NCBI GenBank assembly: GCA_964528035.1
Contig: CAZGQY010000076.1
Coordinates: forward strand, 1-17,991
DNA length: 17,991 nt
From: CAZGQY01 sp964528035
GTDB taxonomy: Bacteria; Pseudomonadota; Gammaproteobacteria; Methylococcales; UBA1147
Direction: 5' to 3'
A model generated the notes under the pieces. That model did no database searches. It worked only from the letters and a program-made list of their open reading frames with translations, and was not told the DNA's origin. Made by a program: the position numbers and the translations under genes. Numbering within the stretch: the first letter of the stretch is position 1; each line of letters opens with the position of its first letter. Positions 8,028 to 14,762 of this stretch are shown here, piece after piece.

Positions 8028-8971
8028 ATTTGCTCCTGGGGCAACCGGTTTTTAAGCAAACGCTTTGGAGGAACACCTTTTAGATCCCAAATCAGGCCGA
8101 AAAACGCCATTAAGCGTAACAGGTAGTAGCTGATATCAATTTCCCACCAATAAAAGCCTTGCCTTGCAGATACCGGATAATGATGATGATTGTTGTGCCA
8201 ACCTTCCCCAAGTGAAATCAGCGCCAAAAATGCATTGTTACAACTGTCATCTCCGGTATCAAACCGACGAGTACCATATAAGTGGGCTAAAGAATTAACC
8301 ATCAAAGTGCAGTGAACGAGCACGATGGAAGATATGAAATAGCCCCATATCAACATTTGCCAACCATTTGTGTTTAACTCAGGATAAAAAACTGCGAGTT
8401 GGTCTCCTAATACCCACAAAGAAAAGGCATATAGTATCGGCACCACGATATCAAAGCGATCAAGCCAGCAAAGCTCTGGATACTTAACCAAATCTTTCAC
8501 CCATGGTTCACGTGTTTGGAAATTTTTCAAACTCAAAAACCAGCCCATGTGGCTCCAGATAAAACCCTTTCTTGGACTGTGCACGTCTTGACCTTGATCG
8601 GAATAACAATGATGTCTTCGATGATGAGCAGCCCACCAGATTGGCCCACGCTGAGTAGCAGTTGCTCCGAGTACGGCAAATAGAAACTGACAAACACGAC
8701 CGGTTTTAAAGGCTTTATGGGAAAAATAACGATGATAAAACGCGGTAATGGCAAACATTCGAACGAAGTACGAGATTCCAGCCACCCATACTGCTACTGG
8801 ACTCCAACCTACACTTATGACAAAAAAACAGGCCAGGTGCATCAAGATAAAAGGAATTACTCGCAACCAATCTATTCCTTCAATGTCTTTTGCTTCATCT
8901 TCCGAAGCATTGTTATCAATCCATCGTAATATAATATTTTTTTTCGTATGTTTTGAATTCGTTTTTTCCAT
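8024..8971 (-). CDS. Membrane fatty acid desaturase (acyl-CoA / phospholipid delta-9 type)
   Basis: A 315-residue integral membrane di-iron desaturase. The three histidine boxes are complete: HRYFSH at 80-85, HHRRHH at 116-121 and HNNHHHYP from 259, with GEGWHNNHHHYP typical of the stearoyl-CoA desaturase-like group. Hydrophobic segments flank the boxes (about 38-75 and 175-225). A GGGAAG ribosome site precedes the ATG. It is the first gene of the minus-strand operon and reads out of the shared regulatory region at 8972-9188. Expected reaction: O2-dependent introduction of a double bond into acyl chains, giving substrate for the downstream Cfa and methyltransferase enzymes or an additional desaturation. 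In Rhodobacter furan fatty acid synthesis a desaturase (UfaD) acts on a methylated chain; orthology with this protein is not established. Confidence 0.9.
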   Translation of the reverse strand: MEKTNSKHTKKNIILRWIDNNASEDEAKDIEGIDWLRVIPFILMHLACFFVISVGWSPVAVWVAGISYFVRMFAITAFYHRYFSHKAFKTGRVCQFLFAVLGATATQRGPIWWAAHHRRHHCYSDQGQDVHSPRKGFIWSHMGWFLSLKNFQTREPWVKDLVKYPELCWLDRFDIVVPILYAFSLWVLGDQLAVFYPELNTNGWQMLIWGYFISSIVLVHCTLMVNSLAHLYGTRRFDTGDDSCNNAFLALISLGEGWHNNHHHYPVSARQGFYWWEIDISYYLLRLMAFFGLIWDLKGVPPKRLLKNRLPQEQI

Positions 8972-9030
8972 GAGCAGCTTCCCGTATTCAATACTTTTAT
9001 TTTTTTGTTGCCGTCACTTTAAAGAACGAC

Positions 9031-9157
9031 GTGTGATTTTTTTGTGAACGTTTTGCCCTAAATAAAATCGATGCGGACAATTTCTAGCCCAAGCGACTAA
9101 TTTAGAGTCAAATAATTTTTTTAGGTTTTAGCCAAAACGTTCACGTAAAAATCACAC
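9031..9157. promoter_or_regulatory. Divergent promoter region with two mirror-image 27-bp operator boxes
   Basis: Between the desaturase start (8971) and the lipoprotein start (9189), the 27-bp blocks at 9031-9057 and 9131-9157 are inverted copies matching at 24 of 27 positions. Each contains, in its own orientation, GTGTGATTTTT followed by GTGAACGTTTT. Half-sites of TGTGA or CGTGA type therefore recur exactly 11 bp apart (9032 and 9043 in the left box). One-helical-turn direct repeats fit tandem binding by an OmpR/PhoB-type regulator, such as the one encoded at 212-898. An extracytoplasmic-sigma promoter pair is an alternative reading. A minus-strand TTGACT element lies downstream of the right box, but its -10 partner is weak. 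The repeats are seen directly; the bound regulator is inferred. Confidence 0.7.
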
Positions 9158-9188
9158 TGGCTGGTGAATACTAAAGAATCGAAGAAAG

Positions 9189-9737
9189 ATGAGCGGGAGC
9201 ATGGAAAAAACTCTATTTTTAATTATTCTGTTATCGGGTTGTAGCTCGAAACAACCCTCCCCGATTGATGAGTATTTGACCCTGTACCAACCCTCAAATG
9301 AAATTAAACTGGATAAGCAGATCGATAACTTTGTCGCTCTCTATAAAGATCTAAAACATCTATCCGCGGCAGAACAGGTAAAAAAAACCTATGCTGAAGA
9401 TTTTTATTTTAACGATACTCTGGTCACATTGAGGAAGCGCAAAGAATTAATTATTTATCTTGAGGCCACCCAAAAGCAATTGCGGTCGATAGACTTTAAA
9501 GTGCTGAATATTTTGACCAAAGGTGACGATATTTTCCTGCATTGGGATATGCAAACAAAATTTGAGGTTTTGGGAGTGAGTCGCGACGTTCGTTCATTGG
9601 GTATGAGCCATTTGCGCTTCAACAAAAAGGGAAAAATTATTCTGCATCAAGACTATTGGGATAGTTCCAATGGTTTTTTTCAACACATACCGCTACTAGG
9701 AGACGTGATCAATTGGATAAAAAATGGTTTACATTAA
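9189..9737 (+). CDS. Putative lipoprotein with NTF2/SnoaL-like fold
   Basis: A 182-residue protein. The hydrophobic N-terminus ends in the lipobox LSGC, with lipidated C18, so it is probably anchored in the periplasmic face of a membrane. The mature part resembles nuclear-transport-factor-2-like small alpha/beta proteins: FVALYKDL, a central AEDFYFNDTL, then strands around IFLHWDMQTKFEVLG and GMSHLRFNKKGKIILHQDYWD. Genes of this type commonly accompany the flavoprotein/DUF1365/cfa cluster. An alternative ATG at 9201 would keep the lipobox, but its upstream GGGAG is too close to be an efficient ribosome site. It is transcribed divergently from the desaturase and overlaps the next gene by 25 bp. 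The fold assignment is moderate; no enzymatic role can be stated. Confidence 0.78.
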   Translation: MSGSMEKTLFLIILLSGCSSKQPSPIDEYLTLYQPSNEIKLDKQIDNFVALYKDLKHLSAAEQVKKTYAEDFYFNDTLVTLRKRKELIIYLEATQKQLRSIDFKVLNILTKGDDIFLHWDMQTKFEVLGVSRDVRSLGMSHLRFNKKGKIILHQDYWDSSNGFFQHIPLLGDVINWIKNGLH

Positions 9738-10264
9738 AAATTGCAATTCTAGTTTATTTACTGTCGTCCCTGACCGCTATAGCCGATGAGGATAATTTGC
9801 CCATTGAATTATCCTTGCTTAAACGTTGCGCTCGTGCCGAACTTAAAGCTTTTCGGTTATTTAATGTAGGCTATGCCGCTTTATATAAAGAAAAATGCAA
9901 GGCAAAAAATATTATATTTGATAAATCTACTAAAAGACTTCGCTTCGTGTATGAACGTGAAATTCCCGCCCAGGCGTTCCGAGAAGCTTCGGAAGAGTAT
10001 CTTGAAATTAACCTGGGGAAAAAATATGAAACCTGGAAATTGGAGATAAATCAGTTTAACCAGGCCTATCGAGATATTAAACAGGGTGATTATTATGATC
10101 TGATCTACGATGCAAAAGCGGGGTTAAAACTACATCTGAATGACTCTCTGTTGGCAACACTCGATGATCCCGAGATTGGCCTAGCGTATTTTAATATCTG
10201 GTTTGGGAAAGAACCGTTTTCAGAAGAGCTAAAAAATAATCTAACGATTTCAAAAAATCTATAA
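9713..10264 (+). CDS. Exported chalcone-isomerase-fold protein (Chalcone_3 family)
   Basis: A 183-residue protein with a signal peptide (MDKKWFTLKIAILVYLLSSLTAIA). The start is a TTG at 9713, supported by AGGAG at 9698-9702; no in-frame ATG lies before the signal sequence. The C-terminal YFNIWFGKEPFSEELKNNL is the hallmark ending of bacterial chalcone-isomerase-like proteins, and FNVGYAALYK near residue 50 fits the first strands of that fold. Bacterial members are generally not true chalcone isomerases; fatty-acid binding has been described for this fold in plants, which would suit a periplasmic lipid-handling role here. The gene overlaps the lipoprotein gene by 25 bp, so the two form one unit. 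The family call is good and the function is inferred. Confidence 0.82.
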   Translation: MDKKWFTLKIAILVYLLSSLTAIADEDNLPIELSLLKRCARAELKAFRLFNVGYAALYKEKCKAKNIIFDKSTKRLRFVYEREIPAQAFREASEEYLEINLGKKYETWKLEINQFNQAYRDIKQGDYYDLIYDAKAGLKLHLNDSLLATLDDPEIGLAYFNIWFGKEPFSEELKNNLTISKNL

Positions 10265-10470
10265 CGTCCAATAAATACTGGCACGCGTGGAAGTGAATAA
10301 GGAGAATAAACGCCCTTTTTGATGAATTGGAAATGCACGGAAGGACCTGTAAGTTGTCGAATGTGACGTTCTCGGATGAAAAATGGGTATTTTAGGAGTT
10401 TCAAAAGAACACTAGAGTCGTGATTCCGACGATTTTTCAGGTTTCGGGTAGATGATGGCCAAAGGGGATC

Positions 10471-10712
10471 GCCGGCGCTGTTTCGTTTAAGTCGTTCGTT
10501 GGCAATGGCCGGTCGGGTGATCTGGCGGCACAACCGTTCTAACTTGTTACGCTGATTCATAGCGCAGCGTACCTCGGCATGCAGGCTATAACCTTCAGCA
10601 TTGACACCGCATTTTGCGGGTTGTAGCGATTCCTGTATCTTTGGGTTGGGGACGGTTTTCAGGGTCAGTACTTTTTGCCCAGCTCGGGGACCCAATGCAG
10701 GCAGCAGCAGAA
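10471..10712 (-). pseudogene. IS91-family transposase remnant, C-terminal portion
   Basis: Read on the minus strand from about 10712 to 10471, the frame gives LLLPALGPRAGQKVLTLKTV, then GYSLHAEVRCAMNQRNKLER and LCRQITRPAIANERLKRNSAG. These are conserved blocks of the C-terminal part of IS91-type rolling-circle transposases (GPRAGQKV and RYITRPALANER in typical members). The match stops after NSAG. The frame stays open to 10105 but no longer resembles a transposase and enters the chalcone-fold gene from the wrong strand. There is no start, no N-terminal HUH/Y2 domain and no element end. Its right edge abuts the purK fragment. Another piece of an IS91 transposase in the same orientation lies at 12640-12830. 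Confidence 0.8.
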
Positions 10713-11071
10713 AATTATATCGACTGGATTCTCACGCATCTAAACTATGTCGGGGTTTTAACATTAGCATAATTCAGGTTGGAGAGAAAATGTTGGCAAA
10801 TGAGATCGCCCCAAGAGTGCATAATTCAGGTCACTGGACTATAGATGGCGCTGAAATCAGCCAGTGTGAAAATCATATTCGAGCTGCTGCCAACCTTCCG
10901 CTGGGATTTACCGAAGCAAAGGGGTCTTCGGCAATGATCAATTTTATTGGCAATATTCCGGAAGTAAATACCGCTTTATCTCAAAAAGACATTCACTTTC
11001 ATGCCTATGGCAAAGCAGCACGCCCAGGGCGTAAAGTTGGACATGCAACCATCAACAGCGGTCGCTGCTGA
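10695..11071 (+). pseudogene. purK: purK C-terminal fragment (5-(carboxyamino)imidazole ribonucleotide synthase), frameshifted
   Basis: The purine-biosynthesis enzyme PurK is represented only by its last 120 or so residues. LTHLNYVGVLTLA (frame starting near 10695, ending at a TAA at 10770) continues after a one-base shift as IQVGEKMLANEIAPRVHNSG, then HWTIDGAEISQCENHIRAA, and closes with RPGRKVGHATI. NEIAPRVHNSGHW and the terminal RPGRKVGH are highly specific PurK motifs. The ATP-grasp N-terminal two thirds are absent, replaced abruptly at about 10695-10712 by the oppositely oriented IS91 remnant. The fragment therefore cannot be functional. A full purK is expected elsewhere in the genome. 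The C-terminus appears complete, with a few non-homologous residues before the stop. Confidence 0.87.
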
Positions 11072-11079
11072 TCCGAGAA

Positions 11080-11206
11080 TGCCTGTTAGCGGACCTGTCT
11101 TATTAACCCCGTGGGATTCTTTAAGTGACTTGGCTGAACGCATCTATTGGTATTTTCCGGTTCGGTGGCTACTATTGGACAAATTTGACAACGTATCGAA
11201 TTTCGG
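11080..11206 (+). pseudogene. Alpha/beta-hydrolase fragment
   Basis: About 42 codons read VSGPVLLTPWDSLSDLAERI followed by YWYFPVRWLLLDKFDNVSNF. The PVLL.TPWDSL and FPVRWLL.D.FDNV segments match the central region of FrsA/BEM46-like alpha/beta hydrolases. The nucleophile and histidine regions are missing on both sides, and the following residues (to 11252) do not continue the family. It follows the purK fragment in a different frame with no start of its own. It is best read as another truncated gene left in this rearranged stretch. The similarity is recognised by eye, so confidence is moderate. Confidence 0.6.
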
Positions 11207-11573
11207 TCCTTCTACAACAAATCTTTCTCTTTATCAATGTAATATTACCTAGAGTTTAGTGCCGGGTTATGGCATTAATTAAGGTGACGTCGAAGGTAAA
11301 TCAAATCAATATTTCGAAGCGATCCAATTTCACCTTGACAGTTCTCTCATACATTGGAAAAGGAAACGAAGCCAGTCTATAAGGTATGCTATTCAAATAA
11401 AGCCTCATAGTATTGGCGATATGTTCTATAAAATTGTTTGAATTATTACTAAAGTTATTAGCGCTATTGGAATTGGCGAAACGGAGGTTTGTCATTCTTA
11501 TGCTTTACCCTAGAGTCGCATAGATCACTACACGGTTCCCTAAAACTTAATGCAACACCAAGAGGCAACGGCT
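11207..11573. other. Intergenic stretch with no recognised gene
   Basis: About 370 AT-rich bases between the hydrolase fragment and the secreted-protein gene. A 64-codon minus-strand frame (11301-11495) is asparagine/serine-rich low-complexity and has no family resemblance or good ribosome site. It must contain the promoter of the following gene, but no convincing -35/-10 pair was found. Confidence 0.5.
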
Positions 11574-12239
11574 ATGAAACAGAAAACCTTATTAACGACG
11601 CTAATGTTTATCCTACAATGCTGCGTTTACGCGCTGACAGCACAGGCTACCGAACTGCCCACTGAAGTTCATATCAACATCGATCCCGGTAACCATCCGA
11701 ACATAATCAATACAGAAAAAAAAGCGGCAATCGTTGTGACTATCTTTGGGTCTCGAAACTTCGATGTTGTAAAAGTAGATCCTCTTTCACTAAATCTGGG
11801 CGTGCACTCCTTTTGGTGTCCAAGTCGCGTTAAAACAACAAGTAAGGACAACGAACCATCGTGTGAAATACAAGATATTGGCAGTCCTAACAAGCGTTAT
11901 TTCGACAGTTTAGGCCCATCCGACGGGTATGACGACCTAACTTGTGACTTTAACAATGATGTGGCTCATGTTCGTGAGGGCACTCAGAAAATGAACCTAA
12001 AAGGCATGCTCCGTATCGATGGTCGCGGTAATACATCGCCACTTTTTGGCAACGACTATGCATCTGGACCTGAAGGAGTGGACGCCATCCTTCGGTGTTG
12101 TATTGATTGCGATGATTCCGGTGGCTGCAGCGGTTGCAATAGCGATACTGATAATTGTAATGGCGATTTCCTAAAAGTATGCAGCGGAGATACATTTTGC
12201 AACGATTGCACTGGATGCAAAGATCCAGCACAAAGCTAA
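11574..12239 (+). CDS. Secreted protein with an N-terminal beta-type domain and a cysteine-rich tail
   Basis: 221 residues from the ATG at 11574, chosen because AAGAGG lies 8 nt upstream and a signal peptide follows directly (MKQKTLLTTLMFILQCC..., likely cut after ALTAQA). An in-frame ATG at 11550 would put eight polar residues in front. The mature start VHINIDPGNHPNIINTEKKA and VVTIFGSRNFDVVKVDPLSL follow the pattern I.I.PG..PN.IN......V.V.I.GS.DFD...VDP..L. That pattern recurs in secreted and surface proteins of many bacteria. From residue 174 the last 48 residues contain ten cysteines in C-C, C-x2-C and longer spacings with many D, S and G residues, suggesting disulfide cross-linking or metal binding outside the cell. 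It is surrounded by transposon and gene debris, so recent acquisition is likely. Function unknown. Confidence 0.75.
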   Translation: MKQKTLLTTLMFILQCCVYALTAQATELPTEVHINIDPGNHPNIINTEKKAAIVVTIFGSRNFDVVKVDPLSLNLGVHSFWCPSRVKTTSKDNEPSCEIQDIGSPNKRYFDSLGPSDGYDDLTCDFNNDVAHVREGTQKMNLKGMLRIDGRGNTSPLFGNDYASGPEGVDAILRCCIDCDDSGGCSGCNSDTDNCNGDFLKVCSGDTFCNDCTGCKDPAQS

Positions 12240-12428
12240 TTAGCAGATTTTTTTGTCGGGCCTTGTCTTTTTGTGGAAAATAACTCCTAGGAGAGCTGTA
12301 TAGAAAATGGGATCCACTTCTCCTGTTAGAGATGGTTTCCTTTCTTTGAACACCTATACTGGTTTTTTAGTGATCTTCTGCCGTTTATAAATTTTAAAAT
12401 AAAAAAATTGTTGTTGAGCTGTGGGCCC

Positions 12429-12462
12429 TGTGGTCAACAATCGCGTAGCGATTTTGTCCACA
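12429..12462. repeat. Imperfect palindrome next to the IS3-type transposase tail
   Basis: TGTGGTCAACAATCGC (12429-12444) and GCGATTTTGTCCACA (12448-12462) form a near-perfect stem with a 3-nt loop. Flanking CTGTGG/CCACAG bases extend the symmetry. It lies 11 nt beyond the stop of the IS3-type remnant, so it is probably the end region of that element; it could also act as a terminator. Confidence 0.5.
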
Positions 12463-12473
12463 AGTCCACAGCG

Positions 12474-12632
12474 CTAGGCGACTTTCTCTTGCTGCGGCAA
12501 TCGGACAAAGTAAAATTCATCCGGAGTTTGCTTGTCCAGTGACGAATGGGGCCGTTGTCAGCTGTAAAAATCGATATACCGTTGAATGCCGAATTTGGCG
12601 TCACGCGCGGAATCGTAGGCGTGTAGTTACAC
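12474..12632 (-). pseudogene. IS3-family transposase (OrfB) C-terminal remnant with internal stops
   Basis: The minus-strand frame ending at 12474 reads LHAYDSARDAKFGIQRYIDF, then YS, a TGA stop, then QRPHSSLDKQTPDEFYFVRL and PQQEKVA before its terminal TAG. The Y(I)DFYN.QRPHSSLD..TPDEFYF block is the hallmark ending of IS3-type OrfB integrases. A second stop precedes LHAYDS. Only about 50 codons remain; the DDE catalytic core is missing. The upstream edge fuses with an IS91-type remnant at about 12632-12640. It is an inactive relic. Confidence 0.85.
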
Positions 12633-12639
12633 TTAGTAG

Positions 12640-12830
12640 ATGAATGTTGAAATTAGTCGCGGAACCAAACCGCTGGATGAGGGTAGCGGCTCTGGTCTGC
12701 GCCTCGGTGCGTTTCAATCCGGCTTGTTGAATCAGAAAAGTTGAAAGGGCGCGGAGAATCACCTGTAATACCGGGGAGAGCAGGTGCGGATGGCTGGCGA
12801 ACAGGAAGCGCAGTGGAAATGGAGTTCCAG
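12640..12830 (-). pseudogene. IS91-family transposase remnant, middle portion
   Basis: On the minus strand from about 12830 the frame gives PLRFLFASHPHLLSPVLQVI, then LRALSTFLIQQAGLKRTEAQ, and TRAATLIQRFGSATNFNIH. IS91-type transposases have FPLRFLLA.., then ..H...KAG......TGAVTLIQRFGSALNLNIHFH, so this is the segment leading into the catalytic HUH motif. The motif itself is cut off at NIH by the IS3 remnant. Orientation and order agree with the C-terminal IS91 piece at 10471-10712, so both may derive from one element later interrupted. Neither the N-terminal zinc-binding region nor an element end was recognised. Confidence 0.78.
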
Positions 12831-12849
12831 GGACACAATACTTAATTAC

Positions 12850-12880
12850 GATAAGCTTGTCATATTATGGCAAGCTTATC
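12850..12880. repeat. Perfect 10-bp inverted repeat (hairpin)
   Basis: GATAAGCTTG (12850-12859) and CAAGCTTATC (12871-12880) are exact inverted copies around an 11-nt loop. It lies between the IS91 remnant and the downstream side of the broken DDE transposase gene. It may be a terminator or sit near the end of that insertion sequence, but no matching terminal repeat was found on the other side. Confidence 0.5.
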
Positions 12881-13063
12881 AAGAGTTGTACTACGGGGAC
12901 AGCCGCTCCCGCTAAAAATATTTTTTTACTAAAGTAGCTTGCTATACAAATCAGAAAACATTCAGGGGGTAGAAAGCCATACCGGTCATTACCTGTCTTT
13001 TTTATTCGGCCTGGTTTTACCCTGAAAAACCTCACCTCAAACAACTCAGTCATAGTCAGTCTG

Positions 13064-14374
13064 TTACGACGTATTGTATGGAATCACCATCGGCTTGAGT
13101 TCATTGGCGATACCCAGGTACATCGCTTCCCAATGCGGAATTAAAAAACTTTGAAACAGATTGCGTATCTTTTGCCAGAATCGAGTCTTACTTTGTGCTT
13201 TATCCAGAGCACGATTAAACAGCCCACAACAACGCTGCTGTATCTGATCCACTAGAAACGCCAACATCATTAAGTGAACCATTACCGTGGATAAGTGGTG
13301 GTAACCATGACCAAAATTATGTTCGAAGTGATAGCCGTGGTTTTTCAGGGTATTAAAGGTTTCATTTTCAACTTTCCAACGCGCTCTTGCACCGCGCATT
13401 AACGGCATCAGGTTATCCTGGGTCATCAAAATATCCGTGACCCAGGAAAAATGGGTGGTTCTGCCGTTCGGTTTAATTTCTCAATACTCCAGAAAGTTAA
13501 TTTCCAGTTCAAAATTGGCATCATCCAATGGGACATGATTAAGATACCGAAAACGGTGTATAACCCCTTTCTCATCAACCTGTTCATGGGTCATCGTCGT
13601 TGATGTATGATCGACCCAGTCAAACAGGAATTTATGATCGCTTTGTTTGGCACCCGATAAATAACGATAGTTTAATGCCTGAAGCAGCTTGATGTGAGGC
13701 GCATTGGATGCCAGGGCATCCTCAATCACAATGAACTTCATGTGGGGATGTTCGCGCCGTGTATCATCGAGAAACCGTTTGGCGGCATTGCGTTCACAAT
13801 CATTTTTAGTGGAACCATCTTGTTTTAAGATGGGTTCTGGTGCCAGCGGGAAAATCTCTTTATGGTCAGGATGAACCAGTACAGCCCCGAGCAGCTGATG
13901 GTAGTCACTCACGCGTCCATCACGATGATGCTTTTCACCGCATTGATCACAATGAATCTCATTGGATGAAAAATAGCCCGTTCCATCGAGTGATAACAGA
14001 TAGTGATTGTCCAGATAAGCAAAACCTTCCAGTCCTTTAGCTCTCTGCAAGACCTGAAGTATCTGAGTATAGTTTTTACGTAAACTGGCAGGGTCTACTT
14101 CATCCAGTCTTTCTCTAAGGTCGGTGTCAGAAGGGGCTTGTTTAATACCGTACAGAGTTTTCAGATTGGATCGAGTGAGATCCACATTTCTGTCCTGATC
14201 AAACTGTAACAGCGATGGGTATTTGAGCCCAAAAACAGCCAATCCTGACATCAGGTGATCCGCGAGAGAAATGGAGCTATTCGATTGACTGTCCGGTATT
14301 TGCTCAAATACCTGTCTTGTTGTCTTAAGCAATCCGGGGATGCTAACAGACTGGCGAAAACCCTGTTTTGACAT
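13064..14374 (-). pseudogene. DDE transposase gene (IS4/ISNCY-like) interrupted by one TGA codon
   Basis: A single reading frame of 436 codons is broken only by TGA at 13481-13483 (codon 298). The first part (297 residues) contains D130 in YLLSLDGTGYF and D219 in FIVIEDALASNAPH, and a CxxC in IHCDQCGEKHH. The part after the stop reads EIKPNGRTTHFSWVTDIL and contains E336 in RARWKVENETFNTLKNHGYH. D130/D219/E336 are the probable catalytic triad. A tryptophan TGG-to-TGA change would explain the stop, since the frame continues perfectly. AGGTGAAGG precedes the ATG at 14374. Alternatively it may be expressed as two polypeptides, which is unlikely to support transposition. The ends of the insertion sequence were not identified with confidence; exact subfamily uncertain. 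Confidence 0.85.
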
Positions 14375-14500
14375 CTGCCTTCACCTAAAACGTTAAGTAT
14401 CACGTGTATAATATTGAAATTAGGAATAAAAGTTTACGAAAACTTTATTCTATAGGGCTCTGAGAGCTATATAGACCGCTTTACTCTTTCAGCGGGAATT

Positions 14501-14729
14501 GCAGAATATCCTGGAGCGATTCGTAAAGTATGAAACTGATTTGGTCACAGTTTTAAAAGATTTCGATCCCAAGGGGAGTCATCGGTTGAAGGAGTCTGGC
14601 GATTGTGATCTCTGTTTGTCGCTTGGTAAGTATCAACTTCGTATTTAATATTTGTGGGTTTGGGGCAAAAAATGAGCTTATATCAAGTGTTTTATATAGT
14701 AAAAAAGGAATGACCCCTTTTTTTTTGCC
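14501..14729 (+). repeat. Left copy of a long direct repeat flanking the toxin-antitoxin island
   Basis: About 225 bases starting GCAGAATATCCTGGAGCGAT are repeated in the same orientation at 17698, with scattered substitutions and small indels. A reading frame open in the right copy (ILERFVKFETDLVTALKDFD) is also readable here as ILERFVKYETDLVTVLKDFD but loses frame after KESG by a one-base insertion. The repeat runs up to the -35 box of the higBA promoter. I do not recognise it as a known element; it may be a mobile repeat or a duplicated gene remnant. Confidence 0.8.
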
Positions 14730-14753
14730 AAAGTCCCGTTATGGGACTAGTAT
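14725..14753 (+). promoter_or_regulatory. higBA promoter with operator in the spacer
   Basis: TTGCCA (14725-14730), a 17-bp spacer and TAGTAT (14748-14753) form a sigma-70-like promoter 10 bp before the higB start. The spacer contains the palindrome AGTCCC-GTTAT-GGGACT (14732-14748), well placed for repression by the HigA antitoxin. The predicted transcript would have almost no 5' leader. Operator function is inferred from position. Confidence 0.6.
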
Positions 14754-14762
14754 ATCGGATAC

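Noticed and set aside
10105..10695. A 196-codon minus-strand ORF as an intact protein gene
   Set aside because: Only its first 75 or so codons resemble an IS91 transposase. The rest is unrelated and runs antisense through the end of the chalcone-fold gene, so it is a relic plus chance reading frame.
10601..10790. Upstream extension of the purK fragment frame as a real N-terminus
   Set aside because: The first 55-60 residues in that frame read through IS91 sequence from the wrong strand and have no PurK similarity; true PurK sequence upstream of the shift is in another frame.
11950..12231. A 93-codon Cys/Arg/His-rich ORF on the minus strand
   Set aside because: It is the antisense shadow of the cysteine-rich tail of the secreted protein (TGY/GGY codons read in reverse).
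12653..12838. A 61-codon minus-strand ORF starting MCPWNSIS
   Set aside because: It is an out-of-frame shadow of the IS91-type transposase remnant, whose similarity lies in the neighbouring frame.
13481..13483. TGA read as selenocysteine or programmed recoding in the transposase
   Set aside because: No reason for selenocysteine in a transposase and no stem-loop was evident after the codon; simple nonsense mutation of a Trp codon is the plainer explanation.
12833..14404. Short similarity (ACAC...ATACTTAA) as terminal inverted repeats of the DDE-transposase element
   Set aside because: The match is only about eight contiguous bases in AT-rich DNA and no target duplication could be seen, so element ends were not annotated.
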